Source of the DNA: Albula goreensis
Taxonomy: Eukaryota; Chordata; Actinopteri; Albuliformes; Albulidae
Direction of reading: 5' to 3'
Assembly: GCA_022829145.1 (NCBI GenBank)
Contig: CM040745.1
Span: 30,091,406-30,155,405 of the forward strand
DNA: 64,000 bases
Position numbers and translations under genes: made by a program. Shown piece after piece: positions 1 to 9,819 of this stretch (positions are counted from its first letter, which is position 1; every line of letters begins with the position of its first letter). The notes below the pieces were generated by a model. That model searched no databases, had not been told where the DNA came from, and worked only from the letters and a program-made list of their open reading frames with translations.

Positions 1-287
1 AGTGCAAAAACAACGGTCAATGGTAACAATCTTTCTTATTTCACAAATCATTCCTAGTTGCTGTGACATCTCTGTAAATGCTGATTTATGTTGTTCCCAT
101 GGTTTCAAGGTTTTTGATACTTGCTAATGGCAATTGCCATTAAGATACCTGTTACACAACACATACTCATTTTAATAAGTCTGCACAATCATCTTATCCT
201 TTCTTCTATTGCACTTGCATACACTGACCATACTCTTCCCCCCTACTCCACCTCCACCCACTCACCTGTTGTCTCCTATCTTCACAG
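1..287 (+). other. Intron upstream of the first visible Ig exon
   Basis: No start codon or signal-peptide exon is seen here. The segment ends in a C/T-rich tract and the acceptor ttcacag at 281-287, directly before the first Ig exon. The gene therefore continues upstream, outside the window. Confidence 0.7.
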
Positions 288-701
288 TGATCCAGGACAC
301 CCTGAGTGTGTCCTCCATACCTGCAATCCTCAGTAAAACTGAAGGAGAGTCTGTGCAGCTAGAGTGTGAAGTTTCCAGCCAAACATTCCAACACACCCAC
401 CTGTCTGTCTCCTGGTTCCTTCAGAGCAAGGACGCCAGCGAACACCACCCCATCATATCGCTCGCCAGGGATTTCACCCTGAGCCCAGGGGAAGGGTTTG
501 AGGACCGCTACCGTGCCGGCCTCATCCGCCTGGATAAAGTGCAAGACACCACTTACAGACTGAGCATGTCACAGCTGCAGGTTTCTGATCAGGGCCAGCT
601 TTACTGCATGGCCGAAGAGTGGATCCAGGATCCGGACCATTCCTGGTACAAAATTGCTCACAATACTTCTGGGATGTTCACTCTTCAGGTTCAACCCTTA
701 G
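288..701 (+). CDS. EWI-family receptor, Ig V-type domain 1 exon
   Basis: This exon encodes 138 residues forming one V-type Ig domain of a type I membrane protein related to IGSF3, CD101 and PTGFRN. The B-strand cysteine is in QLECEV, the C-strand tryptophan in SVSWFL and the F-strand cysteine in DQGQLYCMAEEW. The Glu-Trp-Ile triplet that names the EWI family is present after that cysteine (EEWIQDPDHSWYKI). An N-glycosylation sequon (NTS) lies near the end. The reading frame runs in from the acceptor ttcacag and ends one base before the donor gtgagt at 702, so both introns are phase 1. No start codon belongs to this exon; upstream ATGs are intronic. EWI proteins are known as tetraspanin partners or leukocyte regulators. 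That role here is inferred from family only. It is the first visible domain, not necessarily the first of the protein. Confidence 0.88.
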
Positions 702-971
702 GTGAGTTCATGTGTTCAAACCATGTGTAGTGAGTTTATTAGAGCAAGCACTTGTGAATTAGTGTCCCCGCTTATGGTCAAAACAAATTCTGTCTAGATT
801 TGGCATAGCACTAATGTACTGGAATTAGACTGGTTTGTGTTCTGAGAATATTGTCATTGGGAATGGTTGTTCAGCTGCATGCAGGATCCATATGTATCTT
901 GCTTTCACAGTACACAAAATATGGAGTAATATGGAAACTGTATGGAATTTTTTCTTTTTCCTTTGTCACAG
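702..971 (+). other. Intron between Ig exons 1 and 2
   Basis: Phase-1 intron with donor gtgagt and acceptor tttgtcacag. Nothing else is recognisable in it. Confidence 0.8.
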
Positions 972-1373
972 ACATTCTTGCTGATGTTGATTCATTCAAA
1001 ACTCGCATTGAAGTCCCTAAAGAAAATCTTCAAGAGGGTGAAACTCTTGTGATCCAGTGCACTGTGGAGGCCAATAATATCCTGGACAGTTATTTCTCTG
1101 TGGTTTGGCAGAAAGATGAAAAGGTAATGGCCGAGATTGGGCCTACGGGGGTACCAGTCATTGGGCCCAATTACAACTCAAGAGCGAGTGAGGAAGAGTT
1201 GAAGCTTGTCAAGAAGAGTGACAGAGACTATCTGCTGACCATCAGGCCTGTCAGAACAGAGGACAGTGGGAGCTATCGGTGCAGAGTGTGGAAGCAGGAG
1301 AAGACGAGTGGATCCTTCACACGGAGCCAGAGCCAGGAGTCTAGTGCAAAGCAAGTGCATGTCAGCGTTACAG
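972..1373 (+). CDS. EWI-family receptor, Ig V-type domain 2 exon
   Basis: This exon encodes 134 residues of a second V-type Ig domain. Visible core residues are Cys in VIQCTV, Trp in SVVWQK, and the F strand EDSGSYRCRVW. The C-terminal side is rich in Ser, Gln and Lys and lacks the EWI triplet, having a VWKQEK sequence in its place. The frame is open from the acceptor at 962-971 to the donor gtgagg at 1374, and both borders are phase 1. It joins in frame to the exons on either side, continuing the string of one-domain exons. The family (IGSF3/CD101-like) is assigned from the whole array rather than from this domain alone. Confidence 0.86.
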
Positions 1374-1983
1374 GTGAGGCTAACACAAAATAGCCATTGG
1401 ACTCTTATGACTTCAGACACTCACTTTATGACAGGATGTATGGATAACTTTGTTATTGTTCCAGGCCTGGGCTTCCTGTATCTGAGTGTTGCCAGCAGAT
1501 TTCTGATTTTGTATGTGGCAGAGTCACATCATCAGTTAGCTACTGGTCAGGTTCACAGTGAGGCTGGCCTTTCAGACAAATTCAGTATTAACATAATCAC
1601 ACATATCTCATGTATTTTTGGGGAGGGGTTAATTGAGTACTGAAAGTTTAAAGATGAAATAAGGCAACATCATTTAAATATGTACAAACAGGAGTATCAA
1701 ACACTTTACAAAAAACACAAGGGGTGGTACATAGTGATTGCTGTGTGTAGATGTGTCCACATGCTAAGGGTAGCTTCTGTTTGATGCTGACACCTAAATT
1801 CTCTAAGATGTACATAAGAGATTTGATTGGCAGTGCTCCTCTAAGAAATCAGTTCTGTAGGTCTGGGAGGGGTCCACTATTGATCTGAAATCACTTTTCA
1901 AACATATTGCGCTTCATTGCAACATTCCAGCGGCTTACAAAAAAACAACGTCGAGATTGCTTGTTGGAGCAGCAGTACCTGTC

Positions 1984-2016
<33 letters not shown>

Positions 2017-2365
2017 TATCTGGCACTGTGTTCTCCTGGGTCTGCTACTACTATAGACTTCTAGGGAGTGATAAGGTATTGTTTCAGTTCCTTAGTCTCA
2101 CATTCTGTGTATTTGCACTCTGTGTGTCTCAGTCTGTCTCCTATGCATGGTATTTACTGGGCAATGCACTGTATGTAGCCATATTTCTTTCAGGTTTAAA
2201 TCGAGATATATGACTAATAATGGCTAAATTTTCCCGGTAGTTCCAGGTTTTGCCTTTCTTCATAGAGAAAAAAACCTAGCAGGATCAATGGCCAACCTAA
2301 TCATTATTACATACTTGTGATCTTAGCATGCAAATCACACACTAACCACAGATTTCTCTTCCTAG
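1374..2365 (+). other. Intron between Ig exons 2 and 3, with GT microsatellite
   Basis: This is a 992-bp phase-1 intron, the longest inside the visible gene. It contains a pure GT microsatellite at about 1986-2015 and ends in the acceptor cttcctag. The open frames inside it show no Ig features. Confidence 0.75.
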
Positions 2366-2758
2366 AGAGTAAACTGGCCGTTTCCACACTGACAACCAAA
2401 ATGAGTGTACATGAGGGTGACATCTTGTGGGTCACCTGCAAAGTGTCAGGGACCAACGGGCAGCTGTCCATCTCCTGGCAACACAAACAGGGGCAGGACA
2501 CCACTGATGTCATAAGCCTCGGTCACAATGGCGTGATGGAGCCGGGGTCCCGGTACCGCCAGCGGGCAGAGACGGGCGACGTCCGGACACTCCGTGCAAC
2601 GTCGGACTCCTTCGTGCTAGAGATCGCCAACGCCATGGTCTCCGACAGCGGCGTCTACAAGTGCACGGTATCCGAGTGGGTGATGGAGGCCAGCGGCGGT
2701 GTGAAGAAGGAAGGAGGCAGTAAATCTCAGGAAGTGACTGCTGAAGTCCGCTCTGTGG
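2366..2758 (+). CDS. EWI-family receptor, Ig V-type domain 3 exon
   Basis: This exon encodes 131 residues forming the third V-type Ig domain. Key positions are Cys in WVTCKV, Trp in SISWQH and SDSGVYKCTVSEWV on the F-G strands, so a Glu-Trp-Val version of the EWI motif is present. The stretch after it is Gly/Lys/Ser-rich. The second half of the exon (about 2520-2720) is much more GC-rich than the surrounding introns, as expected for coding DNA. The exon is phase 1 at both ends, with donor gtaaga at 2759. It is in frame with exon 2 and exon 4. Confidence 0.86.
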
Positions 2759-3453
2759 GTAAGAACACATAAATCTCCACCTCACATATCAAGCAGAATG
2801 TATTAAGCTGTGATTGTGAGTGATGAACCGTTGCGCGGAGCCTGTGGTCATAAATGAGCTCTGCAGTGAAGGCTGTCATGTAATCTATCTGCCAGTGTAT
2901 GGAGTCAAAAACTGACACTATGATCCTGTACATGTACAGTAGAAATCCTGCATTAACCACTTTTCATTTCATAATTATACATATATTGTGTATTTCCTGA
3001 ACAGTTTCTGTGTTTCCTACACTTGTTTACCACCTGTTTGAAATGTAATTTAATCAGATTCTTTGTTGGGCTGTTAGTAATGGTTAGCTGCTGGTCATAG
3101 TGTGTGATTGTATGGGAAAGCTTTGTGAAAGGCATATTAACATTAGATTGTTGCTTGATTGGTCTTTGTGGTAACACTATGAGCAAGTGCACAGTCTCTT
3201 AATGTCTAATTTTTGTTCTCCTGTCCAGCTGGTGTACAGTGTCTTTGTGTTCAAACCTTTTGCATGGCAACTAATCAATCTCATCACTTTTGACACTGAT
3301 GCAGCATTTCAACATGTATTAAAAATATTTATCTGGCTTCTTGTGCAGTGTGCAAGCTCTCTTCCTTTTGACCCTCATTCTATTAAAATACTTGATTTAA
3401 ATGACTAAGCATCTTGTTCGAAATGAAGTATACTTGTTCTTGTTCTGTTTCAG
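2759..3453 (+). other. Intron between Ig exons 3 and 4
   Basis: A 695-bp AT-rich phase-1 intron with donor gtaaga and acceptor ctgtttcag. I see no other feature in it. Confidence 0.75.
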
Positions 3454-3828
3454 ATTCCCTCATAGATGCACAATTAAAAAGTCGCACCACACAAGTGAAG
3501 GACAATGAAGAAATAGAGTTATTTTGCAGTGTGAAAGGGCCCAAGTTTCCTGTAACAGTGATCTGGAAGTTCAAGCACTCTTCAGCTCAATCCCAAGAAC
3601 AGGTGGTGTCTGTCCACTATGACGGCGTGATAATCTGGTGGAAAGAACATCAGAATTATCAGCTCAGGTCGCAGGTGTTGTCGGGTGAAACCATGTACAT
3701 TCTCAAGGTCTTCAGAGCCAGTGCTGAGGAAGCAGGGAAATACCAGTGTGTCGTTGAGGCCTATCTACGGGACACTCAGAAAGCGTTAAAACTCTCCAAT
3801 GAGCTGGCCGTGAATGTTCTTAAGCTGG
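3454..3828 (+). CDS. EWI-family receptor, Ig V-type domain 4 exon
   Basis: This exon encodes 125 residues, the shortest Ig domain of the array. The core is Cys in ELFCSV, Trp in TVIWKF and EEAGKYQCVVEAY on the F strand, where Ala replaces the usual Ser of the DSG motif. The EWI triplet is replaced by Glu-Ala-Tyr. Before the F strand lies an unusual Trp-Trp pair (IIWWKEHQ). Acceptor ctgtttcag and donor gtaagc give phase-1 borders, in register with the neighbouring exons. Confidence 0.85.
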
Positions 3829-4194
3829 GTAAGCCAAGAAAACGATCTATGTGATTTCAAAAATCTAAGAGATACCTCTTTTATTTATTCATGGAAAAAC
3901 TGCATGTGGAAACATTTGCATGTCGAACTTAATTTAAATGGTAAGCATTCTGTTGTAAAACTGAAGTGCCTCGCCCAAAGTTAACCTATAGCCCTCCTAT
4001 ATTCTAATACCCATGTATTCTTCTAGTACCCTTGTAAATTCTAATAAGTTGCACCGACTACAGTTGATTTGTGAGAATCAATGAAAAATAATGAATTAAA
4101 CTGATCAGAAAAATGAATATATACCACATAAATAAATCGTGCAGAAGAGACAGTATCTCTGCCTTCCCTGACCATGGGGTTGTTGTACACGCAG
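3829..4194 (+). other. Intron between Ig exons 4 and 5
   Basis: A 366-bp phase-1 intron. The acceptor chosen is gtacacgcag at 4185-4194. It has a weak polypyrimidine tract, but it puts the exon start at the same position in the domain (codon G|AC, Asp-Ser-Leu) as in exon 4. Confidence 0.65.
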
Positions 4195-4584
4195 ACAGCC
4201 TGTTATCCATCAGAGCCGGACCCCAGGGGCAGCTGCAGCACACTGTCGGTTCGGACGTGCTCATGGAGTGCGCCATCCTCTCGGTCACAGTGAACACCAC
4301 CCGCTTCGCTGTGTCCTGGATCTTCCAGGCAGAGGGGGGCGCAAACCGTACCCTCCTGAGCACTGACCGGGACTCTGTCATGGTGGCCGGAGTGGGGGTG
4401 GGGCAGAGGTACAGTCTCAGCAGACCTGAGGCTCGAGCTTACGAGCTCATCCTGCGGCAGGCGGAGATTGACGACAGTGGGAGGTACTACTGCCTGGTGG
4501 AGGAGTGGCTACAGGACCCCCATGGAAAGTGGTCCTCGCTGGCATTGAAATCTGCCATGATACAACTCATTGTCCAACCTCAAA
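4195..4584 (+). CDS. EWI-family receptor, Ig V-type domain 5 exon
   Basis: This exon encodes 130 residues of the fifth V-type Ig domain. It shows Cys in LMECAI, Trp in AVSWIF, and DDSGRYYCLVEEWL followed by QDPHGKW, which closely resembles the equivalent stretch of domain 1 (EEWIQDPDHSW). Two N-glycosylation sequons (NTT, NRT) are present. The open frame extends upstream to 4113, but the residues before 4195 are intronic, because the acceptor there restores phase 1 and the domain's normal start. The donor is gtacgt at 4585. The similarity to domain 1 supports an origin by repeated duplication of domain exons. Confidence 0.85.
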
Positions 4585-4779
4585 GTACGTGACTCTAGTT
4601 TTTATTTTGTGTTCAGATACAGTTCCGTCATGTACCAGGGTGGTAATATTTATTGCTGGAGTTGGTGTAAGTTATTCATTTGAAGGTCAGCTGAAGTAAG
4701 GTTGCCAGGTATTCATTGGTTTCACTGAAATTCCTGTTGTTCATACTGACCCTGTGCATTCTCTTATAAATCCCCACAG
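4585..4779 (+). other. Intron between Ig exons 5 and 6
   Basis: A short phase-1 intron with donor gtacgt and acceptor atccccacag. No further features are seen. Confidence 0.75.
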
Positions 4780-5196
4780 AGATTAGCAGTGAACATCAAT
4801 TACGTGTGATGAAGACCGAGTCGGAGGTCAAGGTTCAGGAGAGCGAACACGTGCACCTCAACTGCACCCTAGACCCCAGCAGCATCATGCCCACGTCTCA
4901 CTACTCCATCACCTGGTTCTTCATTCCAGCCAACTCCTCTGACCAAATGGTGCTGATGAAGTTCAGTCATGAGGCTTTGCTAGATTACACGGGCGTGAAC
5001 TCGGAACTGGTGAAGAGGTTGCGTTTCTACACACCTGCCCGTGGCTCCTTCAGCCTGGCCATTCAGAACATGGGAGTGGAGGACAGCGGCCGCTACTCCT
5101 GCCAGGTGGCTGAGTACCTTCTCAACTGTGAGGGTCAGTGGCAGCAGAAGGACACTGATCAATCAGGAGTAACCAACGTCACGGTCCATCAAACAG
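4780..5196 (+). CDS. EWI-family receptor, Ig V-type domain 6 exon (near-duplicate of domain 8)
   Basis: This exon encodes 139 residues of the sixth V-type Ig domain. The core is Cys in HLNCTL, Trp in SITWFF and VEDSGRYSCQVAEY; the EWI position reads Ala-Glu-Tyr. A further cysteine follows in NCEGQWQQ and is also present in domain 8, so an extra disulfide is possible. Sequons NCT, NSS and NVT are visible. The last three quarters of the exon and about 145 bp of the following intron align without gaps in the exon to 6237-6552 and beyond, at an offset of 1,356 bp. The first quarter is clearly less alike. Borders are phase 1 (acceptor ccccacag, donor gtatgt). The frame is open upstream of the ATG at 4809, which is internal and not a start. 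Confidence 0.88.
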
Positions 5197-5453
5197 GTAT
5201 GTTCTGATAATCCGAAAGTGCACCTGCTGAAATATTTTGTCTCAATAGTTGAGGGTGGCATGGAAGCATGAAGCGTATTCTATCATTGCAAAACCTTGTC
5301 TATCCTAGCTAATAATCAAGAGCCCAATTTTAGTGGAACTGTGTGGGCTCTGTTACTTTGAATGAATGCCCTGTGCTGGCTGTTCTGTGATTGCTTTCTC
5401 AAATGCATGACAAATTAACATCATAACACCTGCATTGAATGTGTTGCTCACAG
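5197..5453 (+). other. Intron between Ig exons 6 and 7; first half duplicated after exon 8
   Basis: Phase-1 intron with donor gtatgt and acceptor tgctcacag. The part at about 5197-5343 is repeated at about 6553-6709, with one short insertion and few substitutions. The rest is unique. Confidence 0.8.
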
Positions 5454-5852
5454 AAAGTAACCTGCACGTTCTGAAGCATCAGGACAGTCTAACGATGGGG
5501 GACGCTCATGACAGTTTTGAAATCAACTGCAACATCACCTCGCGCTCGAGTGATCGGTCAGTGTTTGAGGTCACCTGGTGGAGACGGCAGGTGGATGGAG
5601 GAGGGGAGCCCCGTCCCATCTTCAGAGCTGGGCGGAACTTCACCCTGCAGCACCTGGACAAGACCAGACATGGACTGATTTTCGGCCGACCCAAACCCAC
5701 TCTGTACTGTCTCACTGTCCCCAATGCTGAGCCATCTGACAGCGGTCAGTACTTCTGCCGTGTGGAGGAGTGGCTGCTGTCTCCCAGAAACACCTGGAGG
5801 AAGATTGCAGAGGACTCATCTGGGTATCTGACTGTTTCATTCCAGACAAAAG
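5454..5852 (+). CDS. EWI-family receptor, Ig V-type domain 7 exon
   Basis: This exon encodes 133 residues of the seventh V-type Ig domain. The core is Cys in EINCNI, Trp in EVTWWRR and SDSGQYFCRVEEWLL, so it carries the Glu-Trp-Leu form of the motif, followed by a conserved Trp in NTWRKIAEDSSGY. That tail resembles the end of domain 1 (SWYKIAHNTSG). Sequons NIT and NFT are present. An extra cysteine lies in the E strand (TLYCLTV). The donor gtagat at 5853 is weaker than the others in the gene. Phase 1 is kept at both ends. Confidence 0.86.
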
Positions 5853-6147
5853 GTAGATATTAAATCCATCTGCATTTGAGCTATTGTGTCTGAAATGTTC
5901 GCAGTTGTGCAAAGAGCCATAAAAAAGCATAATGGTTTTGCAGTGATCCCGAGGAACTGTGTCTGCGTCATAGTAAAGTATGCAAATTTGTGGCCCTATA
6001 CAGTATGTGACTTTTGTAGGCCATTTGTCAGCCTTAGCTTTGGTCATCCACATATAATTTCAGCAGTTCTTCAGATGCACGGTTTCAGAGTTCACCACAC
6101 TCTCTCTCTCTCTCTCTCACACACTATGTTCTCTCATTCTTCAACAG
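5853..6147 (+). other. Intron between Ig exons 7 and 8
   Basis: Phase-1 intron ending in a pure CT run at about 6100-6119 and the acceptor ttcaacag. The CT run probably serves as the polypyrimidine tract. Confidence 0.75.
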
Positions 6148-6552
6148 CGAGCAACTTCAGTGTGTCGAAGCATGACGTCAATGTCACCATTCAGGAGCAT
6201 AGTAAGGTGGTCATTGACTGCATGGTGGCTGCCCAAAGCATCATGCCCACATCTGACTACTCCGTCACCTGGTTCTTCGTTCCGGCCCACTCCTCCGTTA
6301 CTGAGGTCCTGATGAAGTACAGTCATGAGGGTTTGCTGGACTACACAAGCTTCAACACCAAGCTGGTGGAGAGAATACGTTTCTACACACCTGCCCGTGG
6401 CACCTTCAGCCTGGCCATTCAGAACGTGGACGTGGAGGACAGCGGCCGCTACTCCTGCCAGGTGGCTGAGTACCATTTCGACTGTGAGGGTCAGTGGCAA
6501 CAGATGGCCACTGACCAATCAGGAGTAACTCACGTCATGGTCCATCAAACAG
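6148..6552 (+). CDS. EWI-family receptor, Ig V-type domain 8 exon (near-duplicate of domain 6)
   Basis: This exon encodes 135 residues of the eighth and membrane-proximal V-type Ig domain. The core is Cys in VIDCMV, Trp in SVTWFF and VEDSGRYSCQVAEY, followed by the extra cysteine in DCEGQWQQ shared with domain 6. Sequons NFS and NVT lie in the first strand. From codon Ser-Ile-Met-Pro-Thr onward it matches exon 6 with no indel. By my count about 45 of 316 bases differ, and most of these differences change the amino acid. Donor gtatgt at 6553 is identical to that of exon 6. Phase 1 at both ends leads in frame into the transmembrane exon. Confidence 0.88.
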
Positions 6553-7194
6553 GTATGTTCTGTTTTTTCTGATAATCTGTAAGTGCACCTGCTGAAATAT
6601 TTTGTCTCAATAGTTGAGGGTGGCATGGAAGCATGAAGCGTATTCTATCGTTGAAAAACCTTGTCTATCCTAGCTAATACTCAGAGACTGATTTTAGTGG
6701 AACTGTGTGGTCCATCAAATGGGTATGATATTCTTTGTTCGAAGATTAACTCGGCAACCAAACCTCCCTTCATCCTTCTCTAGCAAAACTATGTAATGAA
6801 AGCAGTGTTACATTGCATTTTTCCTTTTCACTCATACTAACTGGCATCTTAAGCACTTGTGAATGTTGTGCAGATAATGAATGCACTTTCGAATAAACCT
6901 GAGGTTTCTGACTGACAGGATGGTTTCCTTTTACAGTCAGACAGATTTAAAACAACCTGTCATACCTTATTTATTTCTCGGATCATGTTTAAATGTGAAT
7001 TCATTCATTCTGAGGTGGGTTGCTTTAGTTCCGGAGGTGTTGTGTTCACCTGTAAAGGTAAGCCACAGCTTCATGGCCAGTGAACGTGCAGTGATACAGA
7101 GGAAATGAGAAAATAAAGACCCATGCTGCTTTCAGGTCCGTATGAGCTGAGTAGAGGCTGACGTTTGTATTTTTCTTTTCTTCCACTCCCAAAG
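6553..7194 (+). other. Intron between Ig exon 8 and the transmembrane exon
   Basis: A 642-bp phase-1 intron. Its first part, to about 6709, repeats the intron after exon 6. At the point where homology ends there is a short sequence at about 6710-6727 that resembles the 3' end of the duplicated exon with its donor (gtccatcaa.tgggtatg). The acceptor follows a long T/C tract (cactcccaaag). Confidence 0.75.
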
Positions 7195-7391
7195 TTGACT
7201 CCAAGGCCCAAGAACAATGCGTTGCAGCAATAGTACCTACTCTGCTGTGGGTCATCATCGCTGTCCTGGTCGTGGTGATTGGGGTCCTGGTGTACAAATT
7301 CTGGAAGGCAGGGGGCAAGTCTGCCAAGAAGAAACAGGCAGACAGTCTTTGGGCTGAGAACAACCCTCTGAAGCCCACACCGGAGGCTTAG
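7195..7391 (+). CDS. EWI-family receptor, terminal exon: transmembrane helix and short tail
   Basis: This is the last coding exon: 65 residues and a TAG stop at 7389-7391. A short juxtamembrane stretch with one cysteine (QEQCVAA) is followed by a hydrophobic helix of about 24 residues (from IVPTLLW to GVLVY). It ends at a Lys-rich stop-transfer sequence (KFWKAGGKSAKKKQ). The cytoplasmic tail is about 31 residues, ends PLKPTPEA, and has no tyrosine-based ITIM/ITAM motif and no cysteine. The acceptor tcccaaag at 7187-7194 gives a phase-1 join to the Ig exons. Short tails are typical of EWI-family members. The tail sequence should help separate IGSF3 from CD101, but I cannot make that comparison here. 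Confidence 0.85.
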
Positions 7392-7970
7392 GGAGTGGGG
7401 AAGTCTTCGCACCATGCCCAAAGCTGGCCTGTCACACCTCTCAGATCAATATGTGTGGCTACGCTGTGACACGAGAACTCATCTGGAGACCAGGACATTG
7501 TGGACTAAGTCACAGAGGTTTAGGAGTGCACACATTGAATGTTTTTGAGGACGGTGCTGTATTTTACCAGAAACAGTTTTTGTCTGATGAGATGAATGGT
7601 GATTACAATTGATATGATATGTAAATTTAATCTGTGCCCTGGGATCAGGTGATGTGGCTCAGTCGTATGCATCGTGTGTGAGGTACCATATTGTGTTCAA
7701 CGTGCAACAGCAATTCTGTTTCTGTATTCCATGGTAAAAATATAATTTGTGCTGACATTCTTCTAAGATATGCCCCAAAGATCATAAAGATTTCTTTTTC
7801 TGCTCTTTAGGTTGGTCTTATCAAACATTTGTGACTGATTTAAAATAACTTGAAATTTATAGCTTTTGCAATGATTTTACAACTTTGTCAGGCATAACGT
7901 GTAAATAACTGCAGAATTTTAAATTTTCTGCTCTTTTGTATTAATAAATTATTTATGTTGTTTCTCCTTT
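7392..7970 (+). other. 3' untranslated region of the EWI-family gene
   Basis: AT-rich non-coding sequence follows the stop codon and runs to the first good polyA signal. The 3' end near 7970 is an estimate. A later AATAAA at 8519-8524 could give a longer transcript. Confidence 0.55.
7943..7948 (+). terminator. Probable polyadenylation signal AATAAA
   Basis: A canonical AATAAA lies about 550 bp after the stop codon. A T/GT-rich stretch follows within 30 bp (gttgtttctcctttgtt), as expected for a cleavage site. Confidence 0.5.
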
Positions 7971-9817
7971 GTTAGCCATTTCGATGAAAACATCCCACAA
8001 TGTTCTTTTGAAGAGGGAAGTCAGTGTTCAATGTGAAGTTTGATTTTAGAAGTCTACAGCACAAGTCAGTGTGCTATACTTAATGTTTGTACAATTTCCA
8101 CACAGCAGTTATTATGATGTTAATATCACACAGAGAGTGCAGATTATTCATTTTGAGTAACATTGCTCAAAGCATGATTTGTCAGTCACAGTGTGAGTAT
8201 TAACGTTTGGCAATGAAATGAATCCAATTGAACTGCATCCAGATGCCACAGGAACGGTTGAAATGGTGACCCTGCTCCATTTGAGAGAGGCGTTTGTTGA
8301 CAGTGTTATGTGTGTGAAACGAAGAGGCAATAGCTCTCAGCTCCTTCAGCTCTCCCCCATGCAAGAAATCAGTGAGCACATTCAGATTTGAGATGAGGGT
8401 TCGTCTTTGTGCGCTTCAAGCCTAAATCTAGCAGCTGCTGTAGTTTTTCAGATTTATATTTTGAGTGCTCTCCAGTACATCTTATACTGAGAAATTGCTT
8501 GATATTTTTACAATCCCAAATAAACTTTGATGTTTATTAATATAAAACCTCAAATACAAGCCCAAGAGATATTTCCAAAATCAACTTTATACATTTTGCA
8601 AGTATATCCTCTGGTGTGAAAATGTATTTAGGACCTTATTGTTTGCTGATTTCAGAGCCAATTTCAAATAAATAAGCCATGTCTGTAATATTTGCTTACT
8701 ATGTATTATATTTCTACAGATTCTATATTGCATTCTAGAATGTTTTATATTTTATGAGCATCTCTTATTTGCTTAGAAACCATAAACCTCATTACAACTG
8801 TGACCTTTTTCACAAGTCTCTTGAATTTAAATAGAGAAGATAAAATGTTAAATACATCTTCATTTCAAAAGGCTACCGCCTGTAAGGATGTCATGCAATT
8901 TGCATTTAGAACCATTGAATGAATGTAGGTCAATTTCCTTTTTCTGTATTTTTGTTTATCAGTAAATATTTTTGTCAATTGAATGCACTTGTGTCACCTG
9001 ATTGTCTGTGCATTTATATTATTTCAAGAGAAATACAGTCACACTATAGTTTAGCTTTACCATTTATCCCTCCTGTTGAGATATCGTAACAGTTGTCTTT
9101 AAGCTTCCTATCCTGTTCGATTTACTTCCTGTCCTATTTACCTGGTCTTGCGAAAGAAGAGTTGAGCAAAATAGCTTATTTTTGTTTGGTTATTTTCACC
9201 TTTGCTCCTGCATGTTTATCAACAGATTTATTTAAATGAAGATTGGTCAGCCATAAATATAGAAATAATTAAAAACATCCTGATCAGAGATTAACAATGG
9301 GAGGGATCTAAGAGGAATGAGACATAAGTGCCCAATGTGTTTAAACGTGTTATTCTGAAGCTGAGACAGGAGCTGAAGCTGAAGCAGATGCTCTGAGTCG
9401 TGGCCTGTGCTCACTCATCAGAGTCATGTGACCTTCCTCAACAACTTCTTCTTGTTTGTGAGTCACATATTGCCAAATCATCTGAGGAAGGAGATATTAC
9501 GGCCTCTGAAAGATCAACTTCCTCTTTCACTGACATCTCCTAATAGGGGAGAAGAAATCGTACCTGACAAAAGCTCAAACCACTGAGTTTGGGGTGAAAA
9601 AAGAAAGCAGTATGAAATCCTGGTCTAACATAAAAAAATGATGGACATGTTTTTCTATACTGGGCCCAACAAAATTGCCATGTGTTTTGTCATGTATGAA
9701 AAATGGTTTTGCACTGTTACTTTTTAATCAGTCTCCAGTTGTAAGAGCTATAGCTGATGAGTACTTTCACATATGCACACTTCATACACCCTCACACTCA
9801 GAGTGGCAATGTCCATG
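7971..9817. other. Non-coding region, no gene seen
   Basis: AT-rich sequence with an alternative AATAAA at 8519-8524 and no open frame longer than about 60 codons that looks coding. It may contain the end of a long 3' UTR. Confidence 0.6.
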
Positions 9818-9819
9818 TA

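Noticed and set aside
5886..6147. Open frame upstream of Ig exon 8 starting at an ATG
   Set aside because: It continues the exon frame backwards through the intron. The acceptor at 6141-6147 restores the normal domain start and phase, so these codons are intronic.
6141..6518. 125-codon open frame on the minus strand
   Set aside because: Antisense shadow of Ig exon 8; a similar shadow exists over exon 6.
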